A stretch of 17,240 nucleotides of DNA from an uncultured Oscillibacter sp. (GTDB lineage Bacteria; Bacillota; Clostridia; Oscillospirales; Oscillospiraceae), in contig CABSFC010000054.1 in the NCBI GenBank assembly GCA_902476875.1, forward strand, positions 1 through 17,240. Reading direction: 5' to 3'. Below the pieces are notes generated by a model that had not been told where the DNA came from, did not search any database, and worked only from the letters and a program-made list of their open reading frames with translations. Both the position numbers and the translations under genes were made by a program. How positions within the stretch are numbered: the stretch's first letter is position 1; each line of letters begins with the position of its first letter. Of the stretch, positions 1-7,089 are shown one piece after another.

Positions 1-29
1 GGTTTTCCAACAGCATATTGCGCCACAAC

Positions 30-68
30 GAGGTGGACTGCGCAGGCAGTCCACCTCTTGCTTTTCCC
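30..68 (+). terminator. Rho-independent terminator of a gene upstream of the window
   Basis: A perfect 12-bp stem (GAGGTGGACTGC at 30-41 with GCAGTCCACCTC at 46-57) closes a GCAG loop and is followed by a T-rich tract (TTGCTTTT). No reading frame in the window needs it, so it most likely ends a plus-strand gene lying to the left. It separates that gene from the ABC operon, which has its own promoter. Confidence 0.8.
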
Positions 69-92
69 CTCCTGCACGCGGCTTTGACGATT

Positions 93-122
93 TACACAAA
101 GAGAATGACTCTTTCTTGTGTA
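93..122. repeat. Imperfect inverted repeat in the leader region
   Basis: TACACAAAGAG (93-103) can pair with CTCTTTCTTGTGTA (109-122), leaving a three-base bulge and a short AATGA loop. It lies upstream of the predicted promoter at 170-198, so it is more likely an operator-like site or chance than a transcribed hairpin of the ABC operon. No regulator family is recognised. Confidence 0.3.
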
Positions 123-169
123 ACCTCACATTCTTTGTATATACCTGACAAATTTTTTGCTGATTTTGA

Positions 170-198
170 TTTACAACGCTCGACATGTATGGTAGAAT
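170..198 (+). promoter_or_regulatory. Sigma-A-type promoter of the ABC transporter operon
   Basis: The -35 box TTTACA (170-175) is separated by exactly 17 bases from the -10 box TAGAAT (193-198). A TGG directly before the -10 box gives an extended -10 element. Transcription should start near 205, leaving a leader of about 65 bases before the ATPase start. A weaker alternative is TTGTGT (116-121) with TATATA (138-143), spaced by 16. Confidence 0.65.
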
Positions 199-272
199 AA
201 GTCGTATGGAATTTATCCCCGGCGTGCTACGAGGTGTTGCAGCCATCTGCGCCGAAAGAAAGGATGACAGCC

Positions 273-1817
273 TTGGAAAACAAATGCGCGATCAAAATGG
301 AGAATATCACCAAGCGCTTTGGTTCCGTGGTGGCCAATAACGCCATCAACATGGAACTGCGCGAGGGTGAGATCCTGTCTCTGCTGGGTGAAAACGGCAG
401 CGGCAAGACCACTCTGATGAATATGCTCTCCGGTATTTATTTCCCTGATGAGGGACAAATCTGCATCCACGATAAGCCCGTCACCATCGCGTCTCCCAAG
501 GATGCATTTGATCTGGGCATCGGCATGATCCACCAGCACTTCAAGCTGGTCGATCTGTTCACCGCCACCGAGAATATCATTCTCGGTCTCGAGGGTAAGC
601 TGGATCTGAACAATGCCCGCAAAAAGGTCAAGGACATCTGCGACAGATACGGCTTTGACATCGACCCCGACATGAAGATCTACGACATGTCCGTTTCCCA
701 GAAGCAGACTGTCGAGATCGTCAAGGTGCTGTACCGCGGCGCGGATATCCTGATCCTGGACGAGCCCACCGCCGTGCTGACCCCGCAGGAGACGGACAAG
801 CTCTTTGCCGTCATGCGCAACATGAAGGCCGACGGCAAGTCCCTCATCATCATCACCCACAAGCTCCACGAGGTACTGGAGGTCTCCGACCGGGTGGCCG
901 TGCTGCGCAAGGGCGAGTACATCGGCGACGTGGCCACCAGGGACGCCAGCCAGCAGTCCCTGACGGACATGATGGTGGGCCGCGCCGTCACACTGAACAT
1001 CGACCGGCCCGAACCTGTCAACGTGACGCCCCGCCTGGTGGTGGAGGGGCTGACGGTCTACGACGAGTTGGGCGTCAAGCGACTCAGCGACGTCAGCTTT
1101 ACCGCCAACGCCGGCGAGATTTTGGGCATCGCCGGTATCGCCGGCTCCGGCCAGCGGGAGCTGCTGGAGGCCATTTCCGGCCTCTACCCCGTCGCCGGAG
1201 GCAGCGTCCGCTTCTTCGACCCTGAAAAACCCGACGACGCGCGGGGCCGCGAGCTGGTGGGCCTGGACCCCATGGCCATCCGGAAGTGCGGCGTCTCCAT
1301 GGCCTTCGTGCCGGAGGACCGTCTGGGCATGGGCCTGGTGGGGTCCATGGGCATGACCGGCAACATGATGCTCCGCTCCTGGCGCAAGGGGAAGGGCTTC
1401 TTCCTCAACCGCAAGGACCCGGAGGAGATGGCCAACCGAATCTGGAAGGAGCTGGACGTCGTCACGCCCAGCACCGCTTTCCCGGTGCGGCGGATGTCCG
1501 GCGGCAACGTGCAGAAGGTCCTGGTGGGCCGCGAGATCGCCCAGGAGCCCGCCGTACTGATGACGGCCTACGCCGTCCGGGGCCTGGACATCAATACATC
1601 CTATACGATCTACAACCTCCTGACCGAGGAGAAAATGAAGGGCGTGGCCGTTGTCTACGTGGGCGAGGATCTGGACGTGCTGCTGGAGCTTTGCGACCGC
1701 ATCCTGGTCCTCTGCGGCGGCCAGGTCTCCGGCATCGTGGACGGACGGACCGCCGACAAACGGGAAGTGGGCACTCTGATGACCCGCGTGGGAGGAGGCA
1801 GCAGCGATGAAAAATAA
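273..1817 (+). CDS. Nucleoside/simple-sugar-type ABC importer, double ATPase subunit (NupO/YufO-like)
   Basis: The protein carries two ATP-binding cassettes that power import through the two permeases encoded next. Counting from the TTG at 273 (514 residues), the first cassette has Walker A GENGSGKT (about 39-46), a signature MSVSQKQ (about 139-145) and Walker B ILILDEPTAVL (about 159-169). The second has a degenerate Walker A without lysine (GIAGSGQRE, about 288-296), signature MSGGNVQK (about 408) and AYAVRGLD in place of the usual Walker B acidic pair. That asymmetry is typical of the BmpA-linked family, so probably only the first site turns over ATP. I chose TTG 273 because AAAGGA (259-264) lies 8 bases before it; ATG 264 would have no spacer and GTG 234 has no ribosome binding site. 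The gene overlaps the first permease by 11 bases. The family imports nucleosides or related solutes; the exact substrate is not visible. Confidence 0.9.
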   Translation: MENKCAIKMENITKRFGSVVANNAINMELREGEILSLLGENGSGKTTLMNMLSGIYFPDEGQICIHDKPVTIASPKDAFDLGIGMIHQHFKLVDLFTATENIILGLEGKLDLNNARKKVKDICDRYGFDIDPDMKIYDMSVSQKQTVEIVKVLYRGADILILDEPTAVLTPQETDKLFAVMRNMKADGKSLIIITHKLHEVLEVSDRVAVLRKGEYIGDVATRDASQQSLTDMMVGRAVTLNIDRPEPVNVTPRLVVEGLTVYDELGVKRLSDVSFTANAGEILGIAGIAGSGQRELLEAISGLYPVAGGSVRFFDPEKPDDARGRELVGLDPMAIRKCGVSMAFVPEDRLGMGLVGSMGMTGNMMLRSWRKGKGFFLNRKDPEEMANRIWKELDVVTPSTAFPVRRMSGGNVQKVLVGREIAQEPAVLMTAYAVRGLDINTSYTIYNLLTEEKMKGVAVVYVGEDLDVLLELCDRILVLCGGQVSGIVDGRTADKREVGTLMTRVGGGSSDEK

Positions 1818-2895
1818 GTTGAAGATCCACATCTCCAAGCGCGCTTCCCTTCCCTGGTACAAGGCCTGGGCCATCCGGGGCATCGCCATTCTGGCGGCTC
1901 TGGTGGTGTGCGCCGTCGTCACCATGCTGATGACCGGCGAAAACCCCATCAGCATCTACGCCACCATCTTCCGCGGCGCTTTCGGCACCACCCGCAGGAC
2001 CTGGGTCACCATCCAGGATCTGGCGGTGCTGCTTGGCATCTCCCTGGCGGTGACGCCCGCTTTCAAGATGCGCTTTTGGAACATCGGCGCCGAGGGCCAG
2101 GTCCTCATCGGCGGCCTTGCCACCACGGCCTGCATGATCTGCCTGGCGGATAAGCTGCCCAACAGCATGGTGATCCTGTGCATGATCGTCGCCAGCATCG
2201 CGGCGGGCGCGGTGTGGGGCTTCCTGCCCGCGTTCTTCAAGGCCAAGTGGAACACCAACGAGACGCTGTTCACCCTGATGATGAACTACATCGCCACCCA
2301 GCTGGCGGCCTACTTCATCATCGTGTGGGAGGTGCCCAAGGGCGCCGGCAAGATCGGCATCATCAACCAGGGCACGGAGATCGGCTGGCTGCCCAAGCTG
2401 GGGAACCAGTATCTGCTGAGCATCGTGGTGGTGGCTGTGCTGACCGCCGCCATCTATATCTATCTGAACTACAGCAAGCAGGGCTATGAGATCGCCGTGG
2501 TGGGCGAGAGCCAGCGCACCGCCAGCTACGCCGGCATCAAGGTGGAGCGGGTCATCATCCGCACCATGATCATCTCCGGCGCGGTGTGCGGCCTGATGGG
2601 CCTGCTGCTGGTGGGCGGCATCAACCACACCCTGACCACCACCGTGGTGGATGGGCGGGGCTTCACCGCCGTCATGGTGTCCTGGATGGCGAAGTTCAAC
2701 CCCATCGTGATGATCTTCTCAAGCCTCCTGCTGGTGTTCCTCAGCCGGGGCGCCAGCGAGATCTCCAGCGTCTTCGGCCTGAACCACTCCTTTGCCGATA
2801 TCCTGACGGGCATCATCCTCTTCTTCATCATCGGCAGCGAATTCTTCATCACCTATCAAATCAGTGTGCGGAAATCTGCCGGAAAGGAGGCCTGA
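1807..2895 (+). CDS. ABC importer permease, BPD_transp_2 family (NupP/YufP-like)
   Basis: This is a polytopic inner-membrane permease of 362 residues, forming half of the translocation path with the following gene. The family signature NIGAEGQVLIGG lies near residue 92, just after the second hydrophobic segment. The first membrane segment is about residues 19-38, and alternating hydrophobic stretches continue to the C terminus, suggesting 8-10 helices. A cytoplasmic loop with GYEIAVVGESQRTASYAGI (about residues 226-244) fits the coupling helix that docks on the ATPase. The ATG overlaps the ATPase stop (ATGAAAAATAA), and GGAGG about 9 bases upstream lies inside the ATPase gene, so translation is probably coupled. 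Length and order match B. subtilis-type guanosine transporters; substrate is inferred only at the family level. Confidence 0.9.
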   Translation: MKNKLKIHISKRASLPWYKAWAIRGIAILAALVVCAVVTMLMTGENPISIYATIFRGAFGTTRRTWVTIQDLAVLLGISLAVTPAFKMRFWNIGAEGQVLIGGLATTACMICLADKLPNSMVILCMIVASIAAGAVWGFLPAFFKAKWNTNETLFTLMMNYIATQLAAYFIIVWEVPKGAGKIGIINQGTEIGWLPKLGNQYLLSIVVVAVLTAAIYIYLNYSKQGYEIAVVGESQRTASYAGIKVERVIIRTMIISGAVCGLMGLLLVGGINHTLTTTVVDGRGFTAVMVSWMAKFNPIVMIFSSLLLVFLSRGASEISSVFGLNHSFADILTGIILFFIIGSEFFITYQISVRKSAGKEA

Positions 2896-2898
2896 GCG

Positions 2899-3891
2899 AT
2901 GTTTGATCTGGTATCTTTTATCCCCCGGGCCGTGATGCAGGGCATCCCGCTGCTGTACGGCAGCACTGGCGAGATTTTGACGGAGAAATCCGGCAATCTG
3001 AACCTGGGTATTCCCGGCGTCATGTACGTGGGCGCCATCTGCGGCGTCATCGGCGCGTTCTTCTATGAGCAGGCCGTTCCGGCGGCGGAGATGAACGCGG
3101 TCCTGGCCATCGGCATCCCCATGCTCTGCTCCCTGCTGGGGTCCCTTCTGATGGGCCTGATCTACAGCGTGCTGACCATCTCTCTGCGGGCCAACCAGAA
3201 CGTCACGGGCCTTGCCCTGACGACGTTCGGCGTGGGCGTGGGCAACTTCTTCGGCGGCTCCCTCATCAAGCTCACCGGCAGCGAGGTGCCGTCCATCGCC
3301 CTCTCCGCCACCAGCGCCTATTTCAGCAAGTCCCTGCCCTTCGCGGGGAGCCTGGGCTGGTTCGGCCAGGTCTTCCTGTCATACGGCTTCCTGGCCTATC
3401 TGGCGATTCTGATCGCCATCGTGGCCTCCTGGGTTCTCAAGCGCACCCGGGTGGGCCTGCACCTGCGGGCCGTGGGCGAGAGCCCCGCCACCGCCGACGC
3501 GGCGGGCATCAGCGTCACCCGGTACAAATATCTGGCCACCTGCATTGGCAGTATGATCGCTGGCCTGGGCGGCCTGTACTACGTCATGGACTACGCCTGC
3601 GGCGTCTGGTCCAACAACGCCTTCGGCGACCGGGGGTGGCTTGCCATCGCGCTGGTCATCTTCACCATCTGGCGTCCCAGCGTCAGCGTCCTGGCGTCCA
3701 TCCTCTTCGGCGGCTTCTACATCCTGTACCTGTATATCCCCTCGGGTCTGGACCTCTCCGTCAAGGAGCTGTACAAGATGATTCCCTACGTCGTCACGCT
3801 GGTGGTGCTCATCATCGTCTCCATGCGCAAAAAGCGGGAGGATCAGCCCCCGGCCAGTCTGGGTCTGCCCTACTTCCGCGAAGAACGCTGA
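2899..3891 (+). CDS. ABC importer permease, BPD_transp_2 family (NupQ/YufQ-like)
   Basis: This is the second permease of the importer, 330 residues with about 8-9 hydrophobic segments. The N-terminal signature reads EKSGNLNLGIPGVMYVGA, where most relatives have NIGLEG, so the conserved acidic residue is replaced by proline. The coupling-helix region is LHLRAVGESPATADAAGI (about residues 189-206), closely resembling the equivalent loop of the first permease. The start is three bases after the upstream stop and is preceded by AAAGGAGG inside the end of that gene. A strong terminator follows immediately, so it closes the operon. The C-terminal tail (KKREDQPPASLGLPYFREER) is hydrophilic and cytoplasmic. 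No substrate-binding lipoprotein gene follows. Confidence 0.88.
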   Translation: MFDLVSFIPRAVMQGIPLLYGSTGEILTEKSGNLNLGIPGVMYVGAICGVIGAFFYEQAVPAAEMNAVLAIGIPMLCSLLGSLLMGLIYSVLTISLRANQNVTGLALTTFGVGVGNFFGGSLIKLTGSEVPSIALSATSAYFSKSLPFAGSLGWFGQVFLSYGFLAYLAILIAIVASWVLKRTRVGLHLRAVGESPATADAAGISVTRYKYLATCIGSMIAGLGGLYYVMDYACGVWSNNAFGDRGWLAIALVIFTIWRPSVSVLASILFGGFYILYLYIPSGLDLSVKELYKMIPYVVTLVVLIIVSMRKKREDQPPASLGLPYFREER

Positions 3892-3903
3892 TCGGTTTCC
3901 GGG

Positions 3904-3935
3904 AAACGCCGCTGCACGGCAGCGGCGTTTCTTCA
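3904..3935 (+). terminator. Terminator of the ABC importer operon
   Basis: A perfect 12-bp stem AAACGCCGCTGC (3904-3915) and GCAGCGGCGTTT (3919-3930) with an ACG loop begins 12 bases after the permease stop. The T run is short (TTTCTTC), but the stem is very GC-rich. A-T pairs at its base make it potentially bidirectional. Confidence 0.8.
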
Positions 3936-4085
3936 TGTCTGAACAAGTTCTTCAAAAATTCACATTTTGTTACCAATTTGTCCATGATTTCGCCACGGCC
4001 TCTGTGCTATGGTAAACGCGATATCTGGAGACAGAGGCGGATCGCCCCCTCTCCGGCATGAAACCAACAGGAAAAGGTGATCCTC

Positions 4086-4742
4086 TTGCGTCTGCCCGCC
4101 CCTCCGCGCCGCTTCCCCTGGCGGGAGCTGCGGTATGTCCTCTGGCTCCCGGTGTACCTGCTGTCCTTTGTTCTGGTGGAGCAGCTCTCCACCGAGCGCT
4201 ATTGGGCCACACAGCTGCCCATTGACGGCGTCATCCCCTTTTGCGAGTGGTTCGTCATCCCCTACTGCCTGTGGTATCCCCTGCTGGTGGCGGTGGGGCT
4301 GTACCTGTTGCCGCGGGACCGGGACTCCTTCCGGCGCTATATGGCCTTCCTGTCCCTGACGTTTTTCATCAGCGTGCTGATCTGGATTCTGATTCCCAAC
4401 GGTCAGGATCTGCGCCCGGCGGTGATGCCCCGGGACAATCTCCTGACGGCGGTGATCTCCGGCCTTTACCGCATCGACACCAACACCAACGTCTTCCCCT
4501 CCGTCCACGTGGTGGGCGCCGTGGGCGCGGCTCTGGCGGTGTGGGACTGCCCCGCCCTGCGGCGGCGGAAGACGCTGTGCCGCCTGACAGGGCTCCTGGC
4601 CGCGCTGATCTGCGTCTCCACCCTGTTCATCAAGCAGCACGCCGTGCTGGATGTGTGCGGCGGTCTGGCGCTGTCGTTCCTGGTGGCCATCCCCGTCTAC
4701 CGCCGCGCCGGGGTCTTTCGCCCGCTGACGGCTCGGGAATAG
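4086..4742 (+). CDS. PAP2-superfamily membrane phosphatase-like protein
   Basis: This is a small polytopic membrane protein of 218 residues with about six hydrophobic segments. PAP2 motifs are present: an incomplete first motif NGQDLRP (RP at about 110-111, with no lysine at the expected place), the second motif DTNTNVFPSVH (catalytic-type His about 141), and the third motif STLFIKQHAVLD (His about 185, Asp about 189). DTNTN before PSxH is, from memory, common in a Bacillota subgroup. Such proteins remove phosphate from lipid phosphates or transfer head groups at the outer face of the membrane; the substrate cannot be told. TTG 4086 is preferred because AGGTGATC (4076-4083), complementary to the 16S rRNA 3' end, lies just before it; GTG 4077 would be inside that site. 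It stands alone between the ABC terminator and a convergent region. Confidence 0.8.
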   Translation: MRLPAPPRRFPWRELRYVLWLPVYLLSFVLVEQLSTERYWATQLPIDGVIPFCEWFVIPYCLWYPLLVAVGLYLLPRDRDSFRRYMAFLSLTFFISVLIWILIPNGQDLRPAVMPRDNLLTAVISGLYRIDTNTNVFPSVHVVGAVGAALAVWDCPALRRRKTLCRLTGLLAALICVSTLFIKQHAVLDVCGGLALSFLVAIPVYRRAGVFRPLTARE

Positions 4743-5018
4743 CCGGTCAGCCCCACCGAGGCGCCGCTTCCTCCCATCAGAGGGATGCATGTCCACGCCC
4801 CGTCCCCGGACGGGCGTCGGGGCCGCGGCCTGCCGCCGCTTCTCCGCCCGCCGCGCCGCGGTCTGGTGGCAGTCGGCCCGCTTCCCCAGCCGTCGGGCGG
4901 CGTCCGCGCGGCTCTGCTTCACCAACTGCCCGGCGTACCGGAACAGGCTGGCAAACAGGGTCAGCACGTGCAAACAGGCGTCCCTACGGATCAGAAAGCT
5001 CTTTTTCTCATGGTTCAT
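4743..5018 (-). other. Possible minus-strand gene start with strong RBS; end undefined
   Basis: On the minus strand AAAGGAG precedes an ATG (5016-5018) by 10 bases. The first 60 or so residues look protein-like, beginning MNHEKKSFLIRRDACLHV, with a short hydrophobic patch (LTLFASLFRYAG) followed by an Arg/Ala/Gln-rich, strongly basic stretch (KQSRADAARRLGKRAD, TAARRAEKRRQ). The frame has no stop until 3960, running antisense through the whole PAP2 gene, where its composition becomes the His/Gln/Gly-rich pattern of an antisense shadow. So either the gene is broken or frameshifted near 4745, or the frame is a chance product of high GC. No family is recognised. The left limit given is only where the PAP2 gene begins to overlap. 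Confidence 0.35.
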
Positions 5019-5040
5019 GTCAAAACAACTCCTTTCACAT

Positions 5041-5059
5041 AGGGCGCCCACGGCGCCCT
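5041..5059 (-). promoter_or_regulatory. Stem-loop just upstream of the minus-strand RBS at 5018
   Basis: AGGGCGCC (5041-5048) and GGCGCCCT (5052-5059) form a perfect 8-bp stem with a three-base loop. On the minus strand it lies in the predicted leader, directly before the AAAGGAG site. There is no U-tract in that direction, so it is not a terminator. It may be a leader structure or an operator. Confidence 0.35.
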
Positions 5060-5077
5060 TATTGCACGCGAAAGGGC

Positions 5078-5091
5078 AATTCTGCAGAATT
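5078..5091. promoter_or_regulatory. 14-bp perfect palindrome, possible operator
   Basis: AATTCTGCAGAATT reads identically on both strands. It lies in the non-coding stretch between the folD terminator and the candidate minus-strand start at 5018. Symmetry and position suit a dimeric repressor site, but no regulator gene is adjacent and no second copy was noticed in the window. Confidence 0.3.
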
Positions 5092-5152
5092 TTTCGGTCA
5101 TGGCGGCGGGAGCCGCTGTTCCTCCGCCTGTTGATTATCAGCCCGCAAGGGC

Positions 5153-5192
5153 AAAAGCAGCGCCCCGTGGAAATCCACGGGGCGCTGCTTTT
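5153..5192 (-). terminator. Terminator of the M16-M16-lgt-folD operon (bidirectional in form)
   Basis: A perfect 18-bp stem, AAAAGCAGCGCCCCGTGG (5153-5170) and CCACGGGGCGCTGCTTTT (5175-5192), closes an AAAT loop. It starts 21 bases downstream of the folD stop. The A tract on one side and T tract on the other allow termination in both directions. Confidence 0.9.
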
Positions 5193-5213
5193 GTTTGACA
5201 ACACGTATGGAAC

Positions 5214-6053
5214 TCACAGCTGGTGGCTCCTGGCCGCCGTCAAAATGTTTTGCATCAGCAGCGCCCGGGTCATGGGGCCCACGCCGCCGGGGACCGGCGT
5301 GATATACGACGTCCTGGGCTCCACCGCCCCGAAGTCCACGTCGCCGCAGAGCTTGCCCTCCGCGTTCCGGTTCATGGCCACGTCGATGACCACGGCCCCC
5401 TCCTTCACCATGTCCGCCGTGACGAAGTTCGTCCGTCCGATGGCGGACACCAGAATGTCCGCCTGCCGGGTAATGGACGCCAGGTCCTCCGTTTTGGAGT
5501 GGCAGACCGTCACGGTGCCGTCCGCCTGGGTCAGCAGCATGGCCATGGGCTTGCCCACGATATTGCTCCGCCCCAGCACCACGCACCTCCTCCCCCGGAT
5601 GGGGATGTCATAGGCCCGCAGCATCTCCATGACGCCGGCGGGGGTGCAAGGCAGGAACACCGGCGCTCCGATGGACATCCGCCCCACGTTGAAGGGGTGG
5701 AAGCAGTCCACATCCTTGTCCGGCGCGATGGCGTTGATCACCGCGTCCTCATCCAGGCGCTCCGGCAGGGGGAGTTGACATAAAATCCCATCCACCGCAG
5801 GGTCGGCGTTCAGCGCCCGGATCAGCCCCAGCAGCTCCTCCTGCGTCGTCTCCGCAGGGAGTTTGTGGGGAAAGCTGACAATGCCGCACTCTCCGCAGTC
5901 CTTTTCCTTTCCGTTTACATAAACCTTGGAGGCCGGGTTCTCCCCCACCAGGATCACCGCCAGGCCGGGCCGCCGGGGCAGCTTCTCCGCCTCCTCCCGG
6001 ACCCGGGCCTTGACCCGGGCCGCCAAGGCCCTGCCGTCAATGTGTACCGCCAT
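5214..6053 (-). CDS. folD: Bifunctional methylenetetrahydrofolate dehydrogenase / methenyltetrahydrofolate cyclohydrolase
   Basis: FolD interconverts 5,10-methylene-THF and 10-formyl-THF in the cytoplasm, linking serine/glycine one-carbon units to purine and formyl-Met-tRNA synthesis. The 279-residue length is normal. Key family features are present: YVNGKEKDC with the catalytic lysine at about residue 49, DGILCQLPLP (88-97), the Rossmann nucleotide loop VVLGRSNIVGKPMA (158-171) and the C-terminal PVPGGVGPMT signature (253-262). The ATG is preceded by AGGAGG at good spacing. Its first codons overlap the end of lgt by 17 bases, so it is the last gene of the M16-lgt-folD operon and is followed by a strong terminator. 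Confidence 0.97.
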   Translation of the reverse strand: MAVHIDGRALAARVKARVREEAEKLPRRPGLAVILVGENPASKVYVNGKEKDCGECGIVSFPHKLPAETTQEELLGLIRALNADPAVDGILCQLPLPERLDEDAVINAIAPDKDVDCFHPFNVGRMSIGAPVFLPCTPAGVMEMLRAYDIPIRGRRCVVLGRSNIVGKPMAMLLTQADGTVTVCHSKTEDLASITRQADILVSAIGRTNFVTADMVKEGAVVIDVAMNRNAEGKLCGDVDFGAVEPRTSYITPVPGGVGPMTRALLMQNILTAARSHQL

Positions 6054-7056
6054 CTGTCTCTTCCTCCTGTGCCGATTCTTCCGCCGTGGTCTCTTCTGCG
6101 CTCTCCCCGCTGGGCTCCTCTGCGGGCTCCTCCGTCAGGGACGCCAGAGCCTCCGCGTCCGCCGCCGCCAAAGCCAGCTTCCTTCTCTGGTTCACCAGCA
6201 GGTCTTCCGCCGAGCGCTTCTTGACGCGGATGTTGTAAAACAGCATGAATGTGGCCACCACCGCCATCACCGCGCTCAGCGCCTGGGACACCCGGATGGG
6301 CTCGCCGAACAGCGTCCAGTCGAAGAGGTACAGGCTGTCGGTCCGCAGGCCCTCGATCCAGAAGCGGCCCAGGCCGTACCACAGGAAGTAAAACCAGGTG
6401 TTCTCTCCGTCGAACCTCCGGCCCCTGGAGATCACGAACAGCATCAGCAGCAATCCAACCAAATTCCACAGGCTCTCATAGAGGAAGGTGGGGTGCACCT
6501 CGATATACTGGTAGCTGCTGACCCACAGCCGCATCCGCCAGGGCAGGTCCGTCAGGCCGCCGAAAGCCTCCCGGTTGATGAAGTTGGCCCAGCGTCCGAT
6601 GATCTGGCCCAGCAGCAGCCCCATGACCGCCAGGTCCGCCATGGCGCCGAACTTCAGCTTTTTGCGCCGGGTGTAGAAAAACGCCACCAGCGTCCCGGCG
6701 ATGACCGTGCCGTAGATGGCCAGGCCACCGTCCCAGACGGCGACGATGCGCCCCCAGTCCAGCCCGCCGTCAGCGGTGCGGTACAGGTCCAGATAAAAGA
6801 CGACATAATAGATGCGGGACCCCAGGATGCAGCAGGGCACCGCCCACAGCACCAGGTCCAGCACGTTGTCCTCGGTCAGGCCGAAGCGTCTGGCCTGCTT
6901 CATGCACAGCAGCAGCCCCGCCAGCATGGCGCAGGCCAGGATGATCCCGTACCAGTAGACGCCGTGGCCCACATGGATGGCGATGGGATCGGGGTTGAAT
7001 TCCCAGTCGCCGAACAGGCCGGGAAAGCTGATAGGCATATCTTTCAGAGCAGTCAA
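6037..7056 (-). CDS. lgt: Prolipoprotein diacylglyceryl transferase
   Basis: Lgt is a multi-pass membrane enzyme that moves diacylglycerol from phosphatidylglycerol to the lipobox cysteine of prelipoproteins. The signature GRWANFINREAFGG is intact, as are the N-terminal YWYGIILA region and the segment VWDGGLAIYGTVIAG, in which relatives usually have GG where this has GT. The 339 residues exceed the usual 260-290 because of a charged tail from about residue 280. It ends in a Glu/Ala/Ser/Thr-rich stretch (EEPAEEPSGESAEETTAEES) that overlaps the folD start. TTG 7056 is favoured since AAAGGAAG lies 9 bases upstream; ATG 7038 matches some homologues' first residue but has no good ribosome binding site. 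The gene lies 33 bases downstream of the catalytic M16 gene on the same strand. Confidence 0.95.
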   Translation of the reverse strand: MTALKDMPISFPGLFGDWEFNPDPIAIHVGHGVYWYGIILACAMLAGLLLCMKQARRFGLTEDNVLDLVLWAVPCCILGSRIYYVVFYLDLYRTADGGLDWGRIVAVWDGGLAIYGTVIAGTLVAFFYTRRKKLKFGAMADLAVMGLLLGQIIGRWANFINREAFGGLTDLPWRMRLWVSSYQYIEVHPTFLYESLWNLVGLLLMLFVISRGRRFDGENTWFYFLWYGLGRFWIEGLRTDSLYLFDWTLFGEPIRVSQALSAVMAVVATFMLFYNIRVKKRSAEDLLVNQRRKLALAAADAEALASLTEEPAEEPSGESAEETTAEESAQEEETDGGTH

Positions 7057-7089
7057 AACAGGATTCTTCCTTTCTTTCTGTAAAACGCG

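Noticed and set aside
18..200. 60-residue plus-strand frame
   Set aside because: It crosses the terminator at 30-57 and the promoter at 170-198, and has no ribosome binding site.
205..272. Possible riboswitch in the ABC operon leader
   Set aside because: Only about 65 bases long, and no purine or other riboswitch core could be recognised.
213..1955. 580-residue open frame antisense to the ABC ATPase
   Set aside because: Its His/Gln/Asp/Gly-rich composition is the usual antisense shadow of GC-rich coding sequence, and it runs past the ATPase ends without a ribosome binding site.
3960..4742. Continuation of the minus-strand frame under the PAP2 gene
   Set aside because: Composition is that of a shadow, and PAP2 motifs on the plus strand are clear; only the part right of 4743 was kept as a candidate.
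5926..7083. 385-residue plus-strand frame opposite lgt and folD
   Set aside because: Antisense of two well-recognised genes; Gln/His/Pro-rich with no motif.
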